Assembly (NCBI GenBank): GCA_020860645.1
Contig: JAJBTX010000051.1
Span: forward strand, 1 to 32,153
Direction of reading: 5' to 3'
DNA from: Lachnospiraceae bacterium
GTDB taxonomy: Bacteria; Bacillota; Clostridia; Lachnospirales; Lachnospiraceae
DNA: 32,153 nucleotides
Both the position numbers and the translations under genes were made by a program. The first letter of the stretch is position 1. Every line of letters begins with the position of its first letter. Shown here one piece after another: positions 16,844-26,156 of this stretch. Under the pieces are notes generated by a model. It made no database searches and was not told the DNA's origin. It saw only the letters and a program-made list of their open reading frames with translations.

Positions 16844-19372
16844 CTACTTCGCCTCATACCAGTTCGCTCCGCGGTGCAGGTCGATCTCCAGCTCTACCTT
16901 TAAGGTAGCCGCCTGCTGCATCTCCTCGCGCAGAATCCGCTCGACCTGATCCGCCTCCTCGTAAGGCGACTCGATCAGCAGTTCATCGTGCACCTGCAAG
17001 ATCAGCCGCGCCTTCAGTCCTTCCCGCTCCAGCCGCTCGTGCACGCGGTTCATCGCAATCTTGATAATATCCGCCGCGGTGCCCTGAATCGGGGAGTTCA
17101 TCGCGACGCGCTCGCCGAAGGAGCGCTGCGCGAAATTCGAGGATTTCAACTCCGGGATCGGTCTGCGCCTGCCGTACAGCGTCGTCACATAGCCCTGCTC
17201 CTTCGCGCTCTGCACGAGTCCATTCAGGAAGGTCTTGATACCCGGATAGGTCTCAAAATAACGGTCAATGTACTGCTTCGCCTCCTTCGTCGAGATACTC
17301 AGATCCTGCGAGAGTCCGAAGGAACTGATCCCGTAAACAATACCGAAGTTAACTGCCTTCGCGTTCCTGCGCTGCAGCGGCGTCACCTCATCGAGCGGTA
17401 CATGAAAAACTTGCGAGGCCGTGATGCGATGAATATCCTCCGCCTGACGGTAGGCCTCAATCAGCTTCTCATCGCCCGACATATGCGCCAGCACGCGCAG
17501 CTCGATCTGCGAATAGTCCGCGTCGATAAAGACGCAGCCGTCCTTCGGGATAAAGACCTTGCGGATCAGTCGTCCCAGCTCCATCCGCACCGGAATATTC
17601 TGCAGATTCGGCTCTGTGCTGCTGATGCGGCCCGTTGCCGTGATCGTCTGGTTGAAGCTCGAGTGAATCCGCCCGTCCGCCGCGATGCAGGCGGCGAGGC
17701 CGTCCGCATAGGTCGATTTCAGCTTCGTGAGCTGACGGTACTCCAGCACGTCGCGCACGATCTGATGATCCGGCGCGAGCTTGTCGAGCACATCCGCCGA
17801 GGTGGAATAGCCGGTCTTCGTCTTTTTCCCGCCCTTCATGCCGAGCTTCTCAAATAAAATCACGCCCAGCTGCTTCGGGGAATTGATATTGAAAACTTCT
17901 CCCGCCGCCTCATGGATCTGATGCTCCAGCTCCTCGATGCGGCCCACAAGAGCGTCGCCGTACTCCTTCAGCTCGCGCTCGTTGACGCGCATGCCCTCGC
18001 GCTCCATATCGTAGAGCGTGAAGACGAGCGGCATCTCGATCTCGTCAAAAAGCCTGCGCATACCTGTCTCTTCCAGCTTTTCCTCAAGCTCCCCAAGCTT
18101 TCGCAGCATGGTGAGCGCCGCGTAAGGCTTTCCGATATCCGCGTGCGCATAGCTGCTCATCAGCGGATTGATCAGATAGGCCGCGATTTCAATATCAAAG
18201 AGATGCTCACGGTGAGAAGGCCGCACATAAGCCAGAATTTTCTTCACATCGGAAGCCGCGCAGAGCGGCACCCGCTCCACGATGCGCCCGAGTCGGTCGA
18301 GGAGGTATTCCTCCGTCAAAAAGCCCTCCGCCGCCACACAGTACACTTCATCTTCCGACAGCGCGAGGGAGATGCTCATCGGCTCCCCTGCACAGATCTC
18401 AAAGGCGATGCGCTCCCGCTTCTCCGCCTCTGCGAACAGATTCTCCGCCTCCGCGAAATCCGTGACAGACTTTGCCTCCGGCTCCGCTGCCGATACCGCC
18501 TCTGTCGTCTCGAAGCGGGCGAGCAGCTTTTTGAAATTCAGCTTTTTGCAGATCTCGTAAGCTTCCGCCGTATATAAATTTCCGATACGGGCGGCGTCGA
18601 AGTCCAGCTCAAGCGGCGCGTTCACGCAGATCGTCGCCAGCTCCTTGCTCATCACCGCCATATCGTAGTGATTTTTCAGCGCTTCCTTCGCGCGGTTCGG
18701 CTTAATCTCCTCCACATGCGCGTAGGCGTTCTCGATCGAGCCGTAGGTCACGACCAGGCTGGTCGCGGTCTTCTCGCCGATGCCCGGCACGCCGGGAATA
18801 TTGTCGGAGGCGTCGCCCATCAGAGCTTTGAGCTCGATAATCTGCGGCGGTGTCACCTGATAGGCGCTCAGCACGTCCTTCGCGTAGAAATTGTCGACCT
18901 CGGTCACGCCGCGCCTCGTCCGCGGCATGCGGATCAGCACCCGCTCCGTGGCAAGCTGCAGAAGGTCGCGGTCACCCGATACAATGACTGCATCAATACC
19001 GCGCTCCTCGGCAAGCCGCGCCGCTGTCCCCAGAAGATCGTCCGCCTCGTAGCCCTCCTGCATGAGCAGCGGAATCCCCATGGCCGTCAGCAATTCCTTC
19101 AGCACCGGGATCTGCTCCCGCAGCTCCTCCGGCATCGGCTTACGCGTACCCTTATAAGCCTCATACTTCTTATGACGGAAGGTCGGCGCATGCAGGTCAA
19201 AGGCCACAGCCAGATACTCCGGCTGCTCCTCGTCAAGGATGCGGAACATAATATTCAGAAATCCGAAGATTCCGTTGGTGTGCAGGCCTTCCTGGTTCGT
19301 CAGATCCGGCACGCCGTAGAAGGCGCGATGGATCATACTGTGCCCGTCGATCAGTACGATCTTTTCACTCAT
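16844..19372 (-). CDS. polA: DNA polymerase I
   Basis: N-terminal 5'-3' exonuclease domain (LIDGHSMIHRAFYG, VSGDRDLLQLA) and family A polymerase motifs (DADYSQIELRVLAHMSGD, RRNAKAVNFGIVYGISSFGL, QVHDELLIE). Confidence 0.97.
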   Translation of the reverse strand: MSEKIVLIDGHSMIHRAFYGVPDLTNQEGLHTNGIFGFLNIMFRILDEEQPEYLAVAFDLHAPTFRHKKYEAYKGTRKPMPEELREQIPVLKELLTAMGIPLLMQEGYEADDLLGTAARLAEERGIDAVIVSGDRDLLQLATERVLIRMPRTRRGVTEVDNFYAKDVLSAYQVTPPQIIELKALMGDASDNIPGVPGIGEKTATSLVVTYGSIENAYAHVEEIKPNRAKEALKNHYDMAVMSKELATICVNAPLELDFDAARIGNLYTAEAYEICKKLNFKKLLARFETTEAVSAAEPEAKSVTDFAEAENLFAEAEKRERIAFEICAGEPMSISLALSEDEVYCVAAEGFLTEEYLLDRLGRIVERVPLCAASDVKKILAYVRPSHREHLFDIEIAAYLINPLMSSYAHADIGKPYAALTMLRKLGELEEKLEETGMRRLFDEIEMPLVFTLYDMEREGMRVNERELKEYGDALVGRIEELEHQIHEAAGEVFNINSPKQLGVILFEKLGMKGGKKTKTGYSTSADVLDKLAPDHQIVRDVLEYRQLTKLKSTYADGLAACIAADGRIHSSFNQTITATGRISSTEPNLQNIPVRMELGRLIRKVFIPKDGCVFIDADYSQIELRVLAHMSGDEKLIEAYRQAEDIHRITASQVFHVPLDEVTPLQRRNAKAVNFGIVYGISSFGLSQDLSISTKEAKQYIDRYFETYPGIKTFLNGLVQSAKEQGYVTTLYGRRRPIPELKSSNFAQRSFGERVAMNSPIQGTAADIIKIAMNRVHERLEREGLKARLILQVHDELLIESPYEEADQVERILREEMQQAATLKVELEIDLHRGANWYEAK

Positions 19373-19696
19373 TCAGAACAATCCTCTCATAATCAGGAAA
19401 AACAACGCTGCCGTCGCGGCTATTTTCAGCAAAAAGGAATAGACATGCCAGAAACGAACATCCAGCACGTCCTCCTCCGATGTCTTCAGAGAGTCCTCGA
19501 CGAGCGTCCGGTAGTCCACCTTCGTCTCGTCCCCGTCCAGCTGCCGGATGCCCGCGAAGACGCTGGAGTAAACCTCCAGCTCATCGTAGCACTCCGGGCA
19601 ATGCCGCACGTGGCGAACGAATTCGCCCTCCTCCCGCTCATCCAGGTCCCCGTTAATATAGGGCACCAGCAGGCGCTGCACCTGTTTACAGTTCAT
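19373..19696 (-). CDS. Putative zinc-finger (zf-HC2/anti-sigma-like) membrane protein
   Basis: MNCKQVQRLLVPYINGDLDEREEGEFVRHVRHCPECYDEL (HxxxCxxC) with a C-terminal TM segment; its stop codon directly abuts the polA start. Confidence 0.85.
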   Translation of the reverse strand: MNCKQVQRLLVPYINGDLDEREEGEFVRHVRHCPECYDELEVYSSVFAGIRQLDGDETKVDYRTLVEDSLKTSEEDVLDVRFWHVYSFLLKIAATAALFFLIMRGLF

Positions 19697-19714
19697 CTGA
19701 TCACTCCTCGAACA

Positions 19715-22387
19715 TTACGCTCCGAGCTGACTCTCCAGCGTCCGCGCCGCTTCCGCGATCGCCTCATCGACGCCCGCCGGATTCTTGCCGCCGGCCTGCG
19801 CCATACCCGGGCGTCCGCCGCCGCCCCCGCCGACCTTCGCGGCGATGGCCTTGATGAGATTGCCCGCGTGCGCGCCCTTCTTCTGCGCGCCCTCGGTCGC
19901 GGTCGCCATCAGGCTGACCTTGCCCTCGTTCACCGCGGCAAGCACGACAACGCCCTCGCCGAGCTTCTCTTTGAGCTGATCGCCGAGCTCGCGAAGGCCG
20001 TTCATATCGACACCCTCAAGCTTCGCGGCCAGCAGCTTCACGCCGCCGATCTCCTTCACCTGATCCATCACGTCACCGAGCGCATCCTTCGCCGCGCGGC
20101 TCTTCAGCGACTCGTTCTCGCTCTGCAGCGCCTTAATCTCGGCATAGAGATGGCCGATCTTCTCCGTCACGCCGGAGGGCGTCGTCTTCAGAAGATGCGC
20201 CGCCTTCTGCAGCTCCGCCTCCTGCTCCTTATAATAGTCGAACACGCCCTGTCCGGTCAGCGCCTCGATCCGGCGCACGCCCGCGGCAATGCCGGACTCC
20301 GACACGATCTTGAAGGCCGTGATCACGCCCGTGTTCGCGACATGCGTGCCGCCGCAGAGCTCCTTCGAGAAGTCGCCCATCGACACCACACGAACCTCGT
20401 CGGAATACTTCTCCCCGAAGAGCGCCATCGCGCCGGTCTTCTTCGCTTCCTCGATATTCATAATCTGCGTCGTCACGGGGAGCGACGCACGAATCTCCTC
20501 ATTGACAATACGCTCCGTCTCGGCCAGCTCTTCCGCCGTCATCTGCTGAAAATGTGCAAAGTCAAAACGTAGACGGTCCGGCGTCACGAGGGAGCCCTTC
20601 TGCTCAACATGATTGCCAAGCACGATTTTCAGCGCCTTCTGCAGAAGATGCGTCGCGCTGTGGTTCTTACAGGTATCTGCACGGCCTGACTCGTCGACGC
20701 TCAAAGTCACGACATCGCCAACCTTGATCATGCCCTTCGTCATATGGCCCACGTGGCCGTATTTGCCGCCGAGCAGCTTGATCGTATCCTCGACCACAAA
20801 CTCCCCGTCGCCGACCGTAATCACGCCCTTGTCGCCCTGCTGGCCGCCCATTGTCGCGTAGAACGGCGTCTGCTCCACGAAGATGGTGCCCCGCTCGCCG
20901 TCCGTCAGCGCCTCGACAAGCTCGTTCTCTGTCGTCAGCACCGTCACCTTCGACTGCTCCGTCAGCCTGTCGTAGCCGACAAACTCCGTCGTCACGGAGG
21001 CGTCGATCTCATCATAAACCGTCGCGTCCGCGCCCATATAGTTCGTCACCGCACGCGCGGAGCGGGCCTTATTTCTCTGCTCTTCCATGCAGGCCTTAAA
21101 GCCTTCCTCGTCGATCGCGTAGCCCTTCTCCTCCAGGATCTCGCTCGTGAGATCGAGCGGGAAACCGTAGGTATCGTAGAGCTTGAAGGCGTTCGCGCCG
21201 CAGAGCGTCGTCTCGCCCGCGGCCTTCATCTCCTCCTCCATCTGCGCGAGGATGCTCAGGCCCTGGTCGATCGTCTTATTGAACTTATCCTCCTCCTGCG
21301 TCAGCACCTTGAAGATAAATTCCTTCTTCTCATCCAGCTCCGGATAGCCGTCCTTCGAGCCCTCGATAACCGTCTCGGACAGCTTCGCGAGGAATTTTCC
21401 GTCCACGCCGAGCAGCCTGCCGTGGCGGGCAGCCCTGCGAATCAGGCGGCGCAGCACGTAGCCGCGGCCCTCGTTCGTCGGCATGATACCGTCAGAGATC
21501 ATGAAGGTCGCCGAGCGGATATGGTCTGTGATCAGGCGAATCGAGACGTCCTTCTCCTCCGAATCGTGATAAGCGCAGTGCGCGAACTCGCAGACCTTGT
21601 CCCGCAGCGCACGGATCGTGTCCACATCAAAAATCGAATCCACATCCTGCACGACCGAGGCAAGGCGCTCCAGTCCCATGCCGGTGTCGATATTCTTCTG
21701 CTCCAGCTCGGTGTAGTGATTATTTCCATCATTATCAAACTGCGTGAAAACGTCGTTCCAGATCTCCATGTAGCGGTCGCAGTCGCAGCCGACCGTGCAG
21801 CCCGGCTTGCCGCAGCCGTACTTCTCGCCGCGGTCATAATAGACCTCCGAGCAGGGGCCGCAGGGACCCGCGCCGTGCTCCCAGAAGTTGTCCTCCTTGC
21901 CGAAGCGGAAAATTCGCTCCGCCGGAATGCCGATCTTCTTATTCCAGATCTCAAAGGCCTCGTCGTCGTCCTGATAGACCGACGGATACAGCCGGTTCGG
22001 GTCAAGTCCCACCACGTCCGTCAGGAACTCCCAGGTCCACTCGATCGCTTCTTCTTTAAAGTAATCTCCGAAGGAAAAATTGCCCAGCATTTCGAAAAAA
22101 GTGCCGTGGCGCGCCGTCTTGCCGACATTCTCGATGTCGCCGGTGCGGATGCACTTCTGGCAGGTCGTCACGCGCTTCCGCGGCGGGATCTCCGCCCCCG
22201 TGAAGTAAGGCTTCAGCGGCGCCATGCCGGAATTGATCAGCAAAAGGCTCTTATCATTATGAGGCACCAGCGAGAAACTGTTCATCCGAAGATGCCCCTT
22301 GCTCTCAAAATACTCCAGAAACATTCTCCGCAGTTCGTTTACACCGTATTTTTCCACTTTCTTTTCCTCCAATCTATTGCACAGCAT
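19715..22387 (-). CDS. alaS: Alanyl-tRNA synthetase
   Basis: ELRRMFLEYFESKGH, NSGMAPLKPYFTG, HSATHLLQKAL and ELCGGTHVANTG motifs. The true start is probably the GTG at 22357, with TTGGAGG upstream. Confidence 0.97.
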   Translation of the reverse strand: MLCNRLEEKKVEKYGVNELRRMFLEYFESKGHLRMNSFSLVPHNDKSLLLINSGMAPLKPYFTGAEIPPRKRVTTCQKCIRTGDIENVGKTARHGTFFEMLGNFSFGDYFKEEAIEWTWEFLTDVVGLDPNRLYPSVYQDDDEAFEIWNKKIGIPAERIFRFGKEDNFWEHGAGPCGPCSEVYYDRGEKYGCGKPGCTVGCDCDRYMEIWNDVFTQFDNDGNNHYTELEQKNIDTGMGLERLASVVQDVDSIFDVDTIRALRDKVCEFAHCAYHDSEEKDVSIRLITDHIRSATFMISDGIMPTNEGRGYVLRRLIRRAARHGRLLGVDGKFLAKLSETVIEGSKDGYPELDEKKEFIFKVLTQEEDKFNKTIDQGLSILAQMEEEMKAAGETTLCGANAFKLYDTYGFPLDLTSEILEEKGYAIDEEGFKACMEEQRNKARSARAVTNYMGADATVYDEIDASVTTEFVGYDRLTEQSKVTVLTTENELVEALTDGERGTIFVEQTPFYATMGGQQGDKGVITVGDGEFVVEDTIKLLGGKYGHVGHMTKGMIKVGDVVTLSVDESGRADTCKNHSATHLLQKALKIVLGNHVEQKGSLVTPDRLRFDFAHFQQMTAEELAETERIVNEEIRASLPVTTQIMNIEEAKKTGAMALFGEKYSDEVRVVSMGDFSKELCGGTHVANTGVITAFKIVSESGIAAGVRRIEALTGQGVFDYYKEQEAELQKAAHLLKTTPSGVTEKIGHLYAEIKALQSENESLKSRAAKDALGDVMDQVKEIGGVKLLAAKLEGVDMNGLRELGDQLKEKLGEGVVVLAAVNEGKVSLMATATEGAQKKGAHAGNLIKAIAAKVGGGGGGRPGMAQAGGKNPAGVDEAIAEAARTLESQLGA

Positions 22388-22402
22388 AAAAAATACCGCG
22401 CA

Positions 22403-22427
22403 AAACCGCAGCCTCAGGCGGCGGTTT
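22403..22427 (-). promoter_or_regulatory. Hairpin in the alaS 5' leader
   Basis: AAACCGC-C-GCCTGAGGC-T-GCGGTTT inverted repeat between the predicted promoter and the alaS start. Confidence 0.45.
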
Positions 22428-22441
22428 ACATACTCCTATGA

Positions 22442-22470
22442 ATCATAGCACACGATTCCATGGACTGCAA
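22442..22470 (-). promoter_or_regulatory. Candidate sigma70-type promoter for alaS
   Basis: Minus strand TTGCAG-N17-TATGAT. Confidence 0.55.
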
Positions 22471-22672
22471 ATCTTTTTTACGAGGTTTCCAGGGGACTCC
22501 CAGACTTTTTCCTTTGACAAACATCTGACTCTGTACTAGAATAGATGCATCCAGTAAATCGACATCGGCGCTTCGCCGATGATTTCCCAGATGAAACTTT
22601 TCATACAACCCGCCTGCATTTTCCGGGCTGTAAGCCATTTTGCGTATTTTTCTGAAATATCGCATTTCCGTC

Positions 22673-22702
22673 TTGCGAAATACAACGCAAGGAATGTATA
22701 AT
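22673..22702 (+). promoter_or_regulatory. Candidate sigma70-type promoter for the Rpn-family gene
   Basis: TTGCGA-N18-TATAAT on the plus strand, immediately followed by GGAGGTACAAAATTG. Confidence 0.45.
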
Positions 22703-22714
22703 GGAGGTACAAAA

Positions 22715-23605
22715 TTGAGCAAAAAAAGAAACACACGCAGGAAACCCTTACGCGAACAGAACCTGATGGACGACTTCCTCTTCGATGTGACGACCGAAAA
22801 TCTCGAGGCCTGCAAGATTATCCTTGAGCTCTCCCTCGGCATCCGGATCCGCGAGATTCGATGGAAAGGAAACCAGAAGGTCATCCACAACCTGCCCGGA
22901 AGACGCGGCATCCGCCTCGATTTCTATGTGATCGACGACCAGGGGCGCATTTACGACGTCGAAATGCAAAAGCGCAACCGGGGCAACATTCCAAAGAGAA
23001 CGCGCTTCTATCAGGCAATCGTGGACGCACCGCTTCTGAAGAGTGGCGAACAGAGCTTTGACCGGCTGAACCGAACCTATATCGTCGTGATCTGCGGCTT
23101 TGATCTGTTCGGCCTCGGGAAATACCGCTATACCTTCGAAAACCGCTGCCTCGAAGCGCTGGATCTGCCGATCGGGGACGAGTGTACGAAAATTATCCTG
23201 AACACAAAGGGAACAAATGACGCCGAGGTAGATCCGGCTCTGGTGGATTTCCTGCACTATGTAGAAAAAAGCACGCCGGATAATGTGCCGGAGGAATGTG
23301 ATGATCGATTAAAGCGTTTACAGCGGATCATCGATGAAATCAAGGACAGGGAACAGGTGGAGGTGGGACTTATGACGATGGAGGAGCGCGACCGGCAGAT
23401 CCGGGAAGATGGAAAATTGCTGCAACTGATTGAGCAAGTCTGCAAAAAGCTTTCCAAGGGAAAATCCCTGGAACAAATTGCGGACGAGCTTGAAGAAGAA
23501 CCGGCGAAAATCCAGCAGATCTGTGACGCCGCCGCTGATTTCGCCCCAAATTATGACACACTGAAAATTCTGGATATATTACTGGACGAATGGGAATGGG
23601 AATGA
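22715..23605 (+). CDS. Rpn family recombination-promoting nuclease / PD-(D/E)XK nuclease family putative transposase
   Basis: LMDDFLFDVTTENLEACKIILELSLGIRI, RLDFYVIDDQGRIYDVEMQKRNRGNIPKRTRFYQAIVDAPLLKSGEQ; C-terminal helical SKGKSLEQIADELEE tail. TTG start with GGAGG upstream; ORF open back to 22640. Confidence 0.82.
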   Translation: MSKKRNTRRKPLREQNLMDDFLFDVTTENLEACKIILELSLGIRIREIRWKGNQKVIHNLPGRRGIRLDFYVIDDQGRIYDVEMQKRNRGNIPKRTRFYQAIVDAPLLKSGEQSFDRLNRTYIVVICGFDLFGLGKYRYTFENRCLEALDLPIGDECTKIILNTKGTNDAEVDPALVDFLHYVEKSTPDNVPEECDDRLKRLQRIIDEIKDREQVEVGLMTMEERDRQIREDGKLLQLIEQVCKKLSKGKSLEQIADELEEEPAKIQQICDAAADFAPNYDTLKILDILLDEWEWE

Positions 23606-23616
23606 TGCGTTGTGAA

Positions 23617-23649
23617 GGGGACAGGCCTCCTAAAGGCTGTCCCCCTTTT
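23617..23649 (+). terminator. Intrinsic terminator between convergent genes
   Basis: GGGGACAGGCCT-CCTA-AAGGCTGTCCCC (one bulged base) followed by CTTTT. Confidence 0.75.
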
Positions 23650-23673
23650 CGTATCCCGTAATATGAAATATGT

Positions 23674-24846
23674 CTATCTCTCCCGCTCGATCAGCTTCCA
23701 GGTCGCGTCCACGAGATGCCGGAACTGCGGATCCTCGAGCTGCGGGCAGATCATGCTCTGGCGCGAACTGTTCACGTCCTCGCCGGAGATCTCGGTCATG
23801 CCGTACTTACGGCAGAGACCCTGCAGGCGCGTCATCTGCTCCCGGGTATTGCGGGCGGGCATGTAGGTCACACCGTGTACACCCTCCTCCCTCAGCATCT
23901 CAAAGAGCTCGTCCAGAAAGTCGTCCTCGAACTTCGCAGCCTTCTTGTCTCCGGTCACGGAACTCGTTACATCACCGAGGTAGGCATAGCAGAGAATCGC
24001 GCCGACCTCGTCTGCAAGCTTCACCAGATCGGCGAAGGGCATACACTCGTCGGTGGCTGGAATGTAGATCTTCTCCACCAGCTCCGCCTTCATGACGCCG
24101 AGCAGATCGTAGACAAAATGCGGATTCTGCGGGTCGGAAAGCTGCCCCTTCTGCTTTTCGGAGAGCGCGATGCCGAGCTTCTGCTCCACGAAAGCCGCGC
24201 AGTTCTCCTTTCCGGCCTTCGTGATCACCTTCTCGCTCAGCGCGCAGAGCAGATGCCGCTCCGTGACGGAACCGCCGTTTGCATACTGCGAAATCGGAAG
24301 CACATCCTTATCAAAATCAAGCGTGATTCCATAGGGCTCCATCAATGCGTTGATATTGTCGACCATCGCACGGTTGCGGATATTGCGCTTCTCGCGCAGC
24401 GGCGCAAAGGCCTCGCTTAAGCGGGCAAAGCCCGCCGCCGGAACACTGTGGATCGCCATGTAGGCGATGCCCGCCTGATCCGGATTGTTCAGCTTTCTTC
24501 CGGCCATCCGCGTGCCTGCAAGGCTCGCGCGGCACTCCATGCCGCAGGTCGTCCCGATTCCCGCGATCTTACCGGCCCGGCGAAACTCCTCCGCCCCGGA
24601 GATCGTGTCGTGATCCATGATACCCGCAGTCTGAAGCCCCTCGTCCCGCGCGCAGTAGACTGCTGCCGTCGGGGAATAGGGCGAGAAGGAGTAAATCGTG
24701 TGAATGTGGTTGTTGGCAAACTGCGGCTTTACCTCGGGCTTCTGCTTTTCCTCCGAGAGAAGCTTTTCCAGATTCTTCAGGCGCTCTTCCGGATCCGCCG
24801 CATTCAGCAGCTTCAGAACTTCCTGCCGTTCTTCAAACCTGTCCAT
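23674..24846 (-). CDS. PHP domain-containing hydrolase
   Basis: NNHIHTIYSFSPYSPTAAVYCARDEGLQTAGIMDHDTISGAEEFRRAG is a PHP HxH / DHD signature; later SGEDVNSSRQ. Confidence 0.85.
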   Translation of the reverse strand: MDRFEERQEVLKLLNAADPEERLKNLEKLLSEEKQKPEVKPQFANNHIHTIYSFSPYSPTAAVYCARDEGLQTAGIMDHDTISGAEEFRRAGKIAGIGTTCGMECRASLAGTRMAGRKLNNPDQAGIAYMAIHSVPAAGFARLSEAFAPLREKRNIRNRAMVDNINALMEPYGITLDFDKDVLPISQYANGGSVTERHLLCALSEKVITKAGKENCAAFVEQKLGIALSEKQKGQLSDPQNPHFVYDLLGVMKAELVEKIYIPATDECMPFADLVKLADEVGAILCYAYLGDVTSSVTGDKKAAKFEDDFLDELFEMLREEGVHGVTYMPARNTREQMTRLQGLCRKYGMTEISGEDVNSSRQSMICPQLEDPQFRHLVDATWKLIERER

Positions 24847-24855
24847 GGAACCCTC

Positions 24856-25728
24856 CTAGCTCAGCATCGTCTGGCCGCCGGTCACCGGGATCGCCTGGCC
24901 GGTCTCATACTCCTGCTCCACACAGTAGAACAGCGCCTTCGAGACGTCCACCGGCGTGCAGCCCCTCCTGATCGGAGACTTGGACAGATAATAGTCCTTT
25001 ACATCCTGCACGGTCTTCGCGCCCGGCACCTTTCCGTTGTTGAGATACTGCACAAAGAGTCCCTTCTCCGGATCGGACCACAGCGGACCGTCGTAGAAAT
25101 TGCCCGGGCAGATCGCGTTGACCTTGATCTTCGAGTCCACAAGCTCCAGCGCAAAGCTCTGCGTCAGGCCGATGCCGCCGAATTTGCCGCCCGCGTAGGC
25201 GCTGTTGTTCTTCGAGCCTTCCAGACCGGACTTGGAGTTGATCTGGATGATGTCGAACCAGATCTCCGGGTCCGCCTCATGCTGTGCCTTCATGATCGCG
25301 GAAGCCGCACGCGCCGCGTTGAAGAAACCGATATAATTGACCTTCGTCACAAACGCAAACTCCTCCGGCTTGATCGCCTCCAGGCTGCCCGCCTTGAGAA
25401 CGCCCGCGTTGGATACAAAAATATCGAGGCCGCCGAAACGCTCCACCGCGCTGCAGACCATATCCTCCATCGACTGCGCGTCGGAGACGTCAACCTTCAG
25501 GCCGATCGCGCGCTCGCCGAGTCCTTTCGCCGACTCGACCGCCAGAGCCTCATTTAAGTCCGCCAGGACGATACTCGCGCCCTCGCGGTACATCTCCGTC
25601 GCGATGCCGAGGCCGAAGCCCTGCGCGCCGCCGGTGACGATCGCGATCTTCCCCGCCAGGCGTCCGGTCGTCGCCGGGCGATTGTGAATGTTTTTCTTTG
25701 CGTACTCTTTTGCTTCTGCTAAATTCAT
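24856..25728 (-). CDS. Short-chain dehydrogenase/reductase (sugar or lactaldehyde dehydrogenase-like)
   Basis: GKIAIVTGGAQGFGLGIA (TGxxxGxG), FVSNAGVL, NSAYAGGKFGGIGLTQSFALEL (YxxxK), NAICPGNF. Start set at the internal ATG (MNLAEAKEYAKKN). Confidence 0.88.
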   Translation of the reverse strand: MNLAEAKEYAKKNIHNRPATTGRLAGKIAIVTGGAQGFGLGIATEMYREGASIVLADLNEALAVESAKGLGERAIGLKVDVSDAQSMEDMVCSAVERFGGLDIFVSNAGVLKAGSLEAIKPEEFAFVTKVNYIGFFNAARAASAIMKAQHEADPEIWFDIIQINSKSGLEGSKNNSAYAGGKFGGIGLTQSFALELVDSKIKVNAICPGNFYDGPLWSDPEKGLFVQYLNNGKVPGAKTVQDVKDYYLSKSPIRRGCTPVDVSKALFYCVEQEYETGQAIPVTGGQTMLS

Positions 25729-25801
25729 ACTGCTCTCTCCTCCTGCTCCATCGTTCGGCTTCCTGCCGACAGATTTGTTCTTTCCAAAGTATAACACAAT
25801 C

Positions 25802-26113
25802 CTAATCTAAATGAAATACCATCCTCAAATCTGTTGAGACAGGACTGTTGTCCGGATTGGTTTCCATAATATCCGCCATGAAATCCCACCATTTCCGGTT
25901 GATCGATGTATCCGCCGACCGCGCCCAGAGCTCCTCGTCCTCGATCTCGATACAGCCGAACAGCGTCAGAGTCTCCCTGTCCAGAAAAATGGAATAATTC
26001 CTTCCGCCATGTTCATGTATCATATCCTGCATCTCGGGCCAGAGCTCGTTATGCCTCTTCTCGTACTCTGCCTCCATTCCCGGATACAGCTTCATTTTAA
26101 AACCCTTGATCAC
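25802..26113 (-). CDS. rhaM: L-rhamnose mutarotase
   Basis: KMKLYPGMEAEYEKRHNELWPEMQDMIHEHGGRNYSIFLDRETLTLFGCIEIED...KWWDFMADIMETNPDNSP; length and motifs fit RhaM. Confidence 0.9.
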   Translation of the reverse strand: MIKGFKMKLYPGMEAEYEKRHNELWPEMQDMIHEHGGRNYSIFLDRETLTLFGCIEIEDEELWARSADTSINRKWWDFMADIMETNPDNSPVSTDLRMVFHLD

Positions 26114-26156
26114 GTGATATCCTTCTCCCCTCTTTTACCTTTCTCTACATGACGAA

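Noticed and set aside
18668-20572. 634-aa plus-strand ORF opposite polA, the zf-HC2 gene and alaS
   Set aside because: It spans three clearly coding minus-strand genes, is Arg/His/Leu-rich and has no recognisable domain; an antisense open frame from GC-rich codon bias.
22391-22410. ATACCGCGCAAAACCGC resembling a T-box core upstream of Rpn/alaS
   Set aside because: It lacks the TGGN prefix of the T-box core, is on the wrong strand for alaS, and there is no specifier-stem context.
20744-22441. 565-aa plus-strand ORF opposite alaS
   Set aside because: Fully antisense to alaS, with low-complexity Arg/Leu/Val/Ala composition and no domain; an artefact of codon bias.
22426-22911. 161-aa minus-strand ORF across the alaS/Rpn spacer
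   Set aside because: It overlaps the Rpn coding region antisense and the alaS promoter; no RBS or domain. The spacer is better explained as regulatory or repeat DNA.
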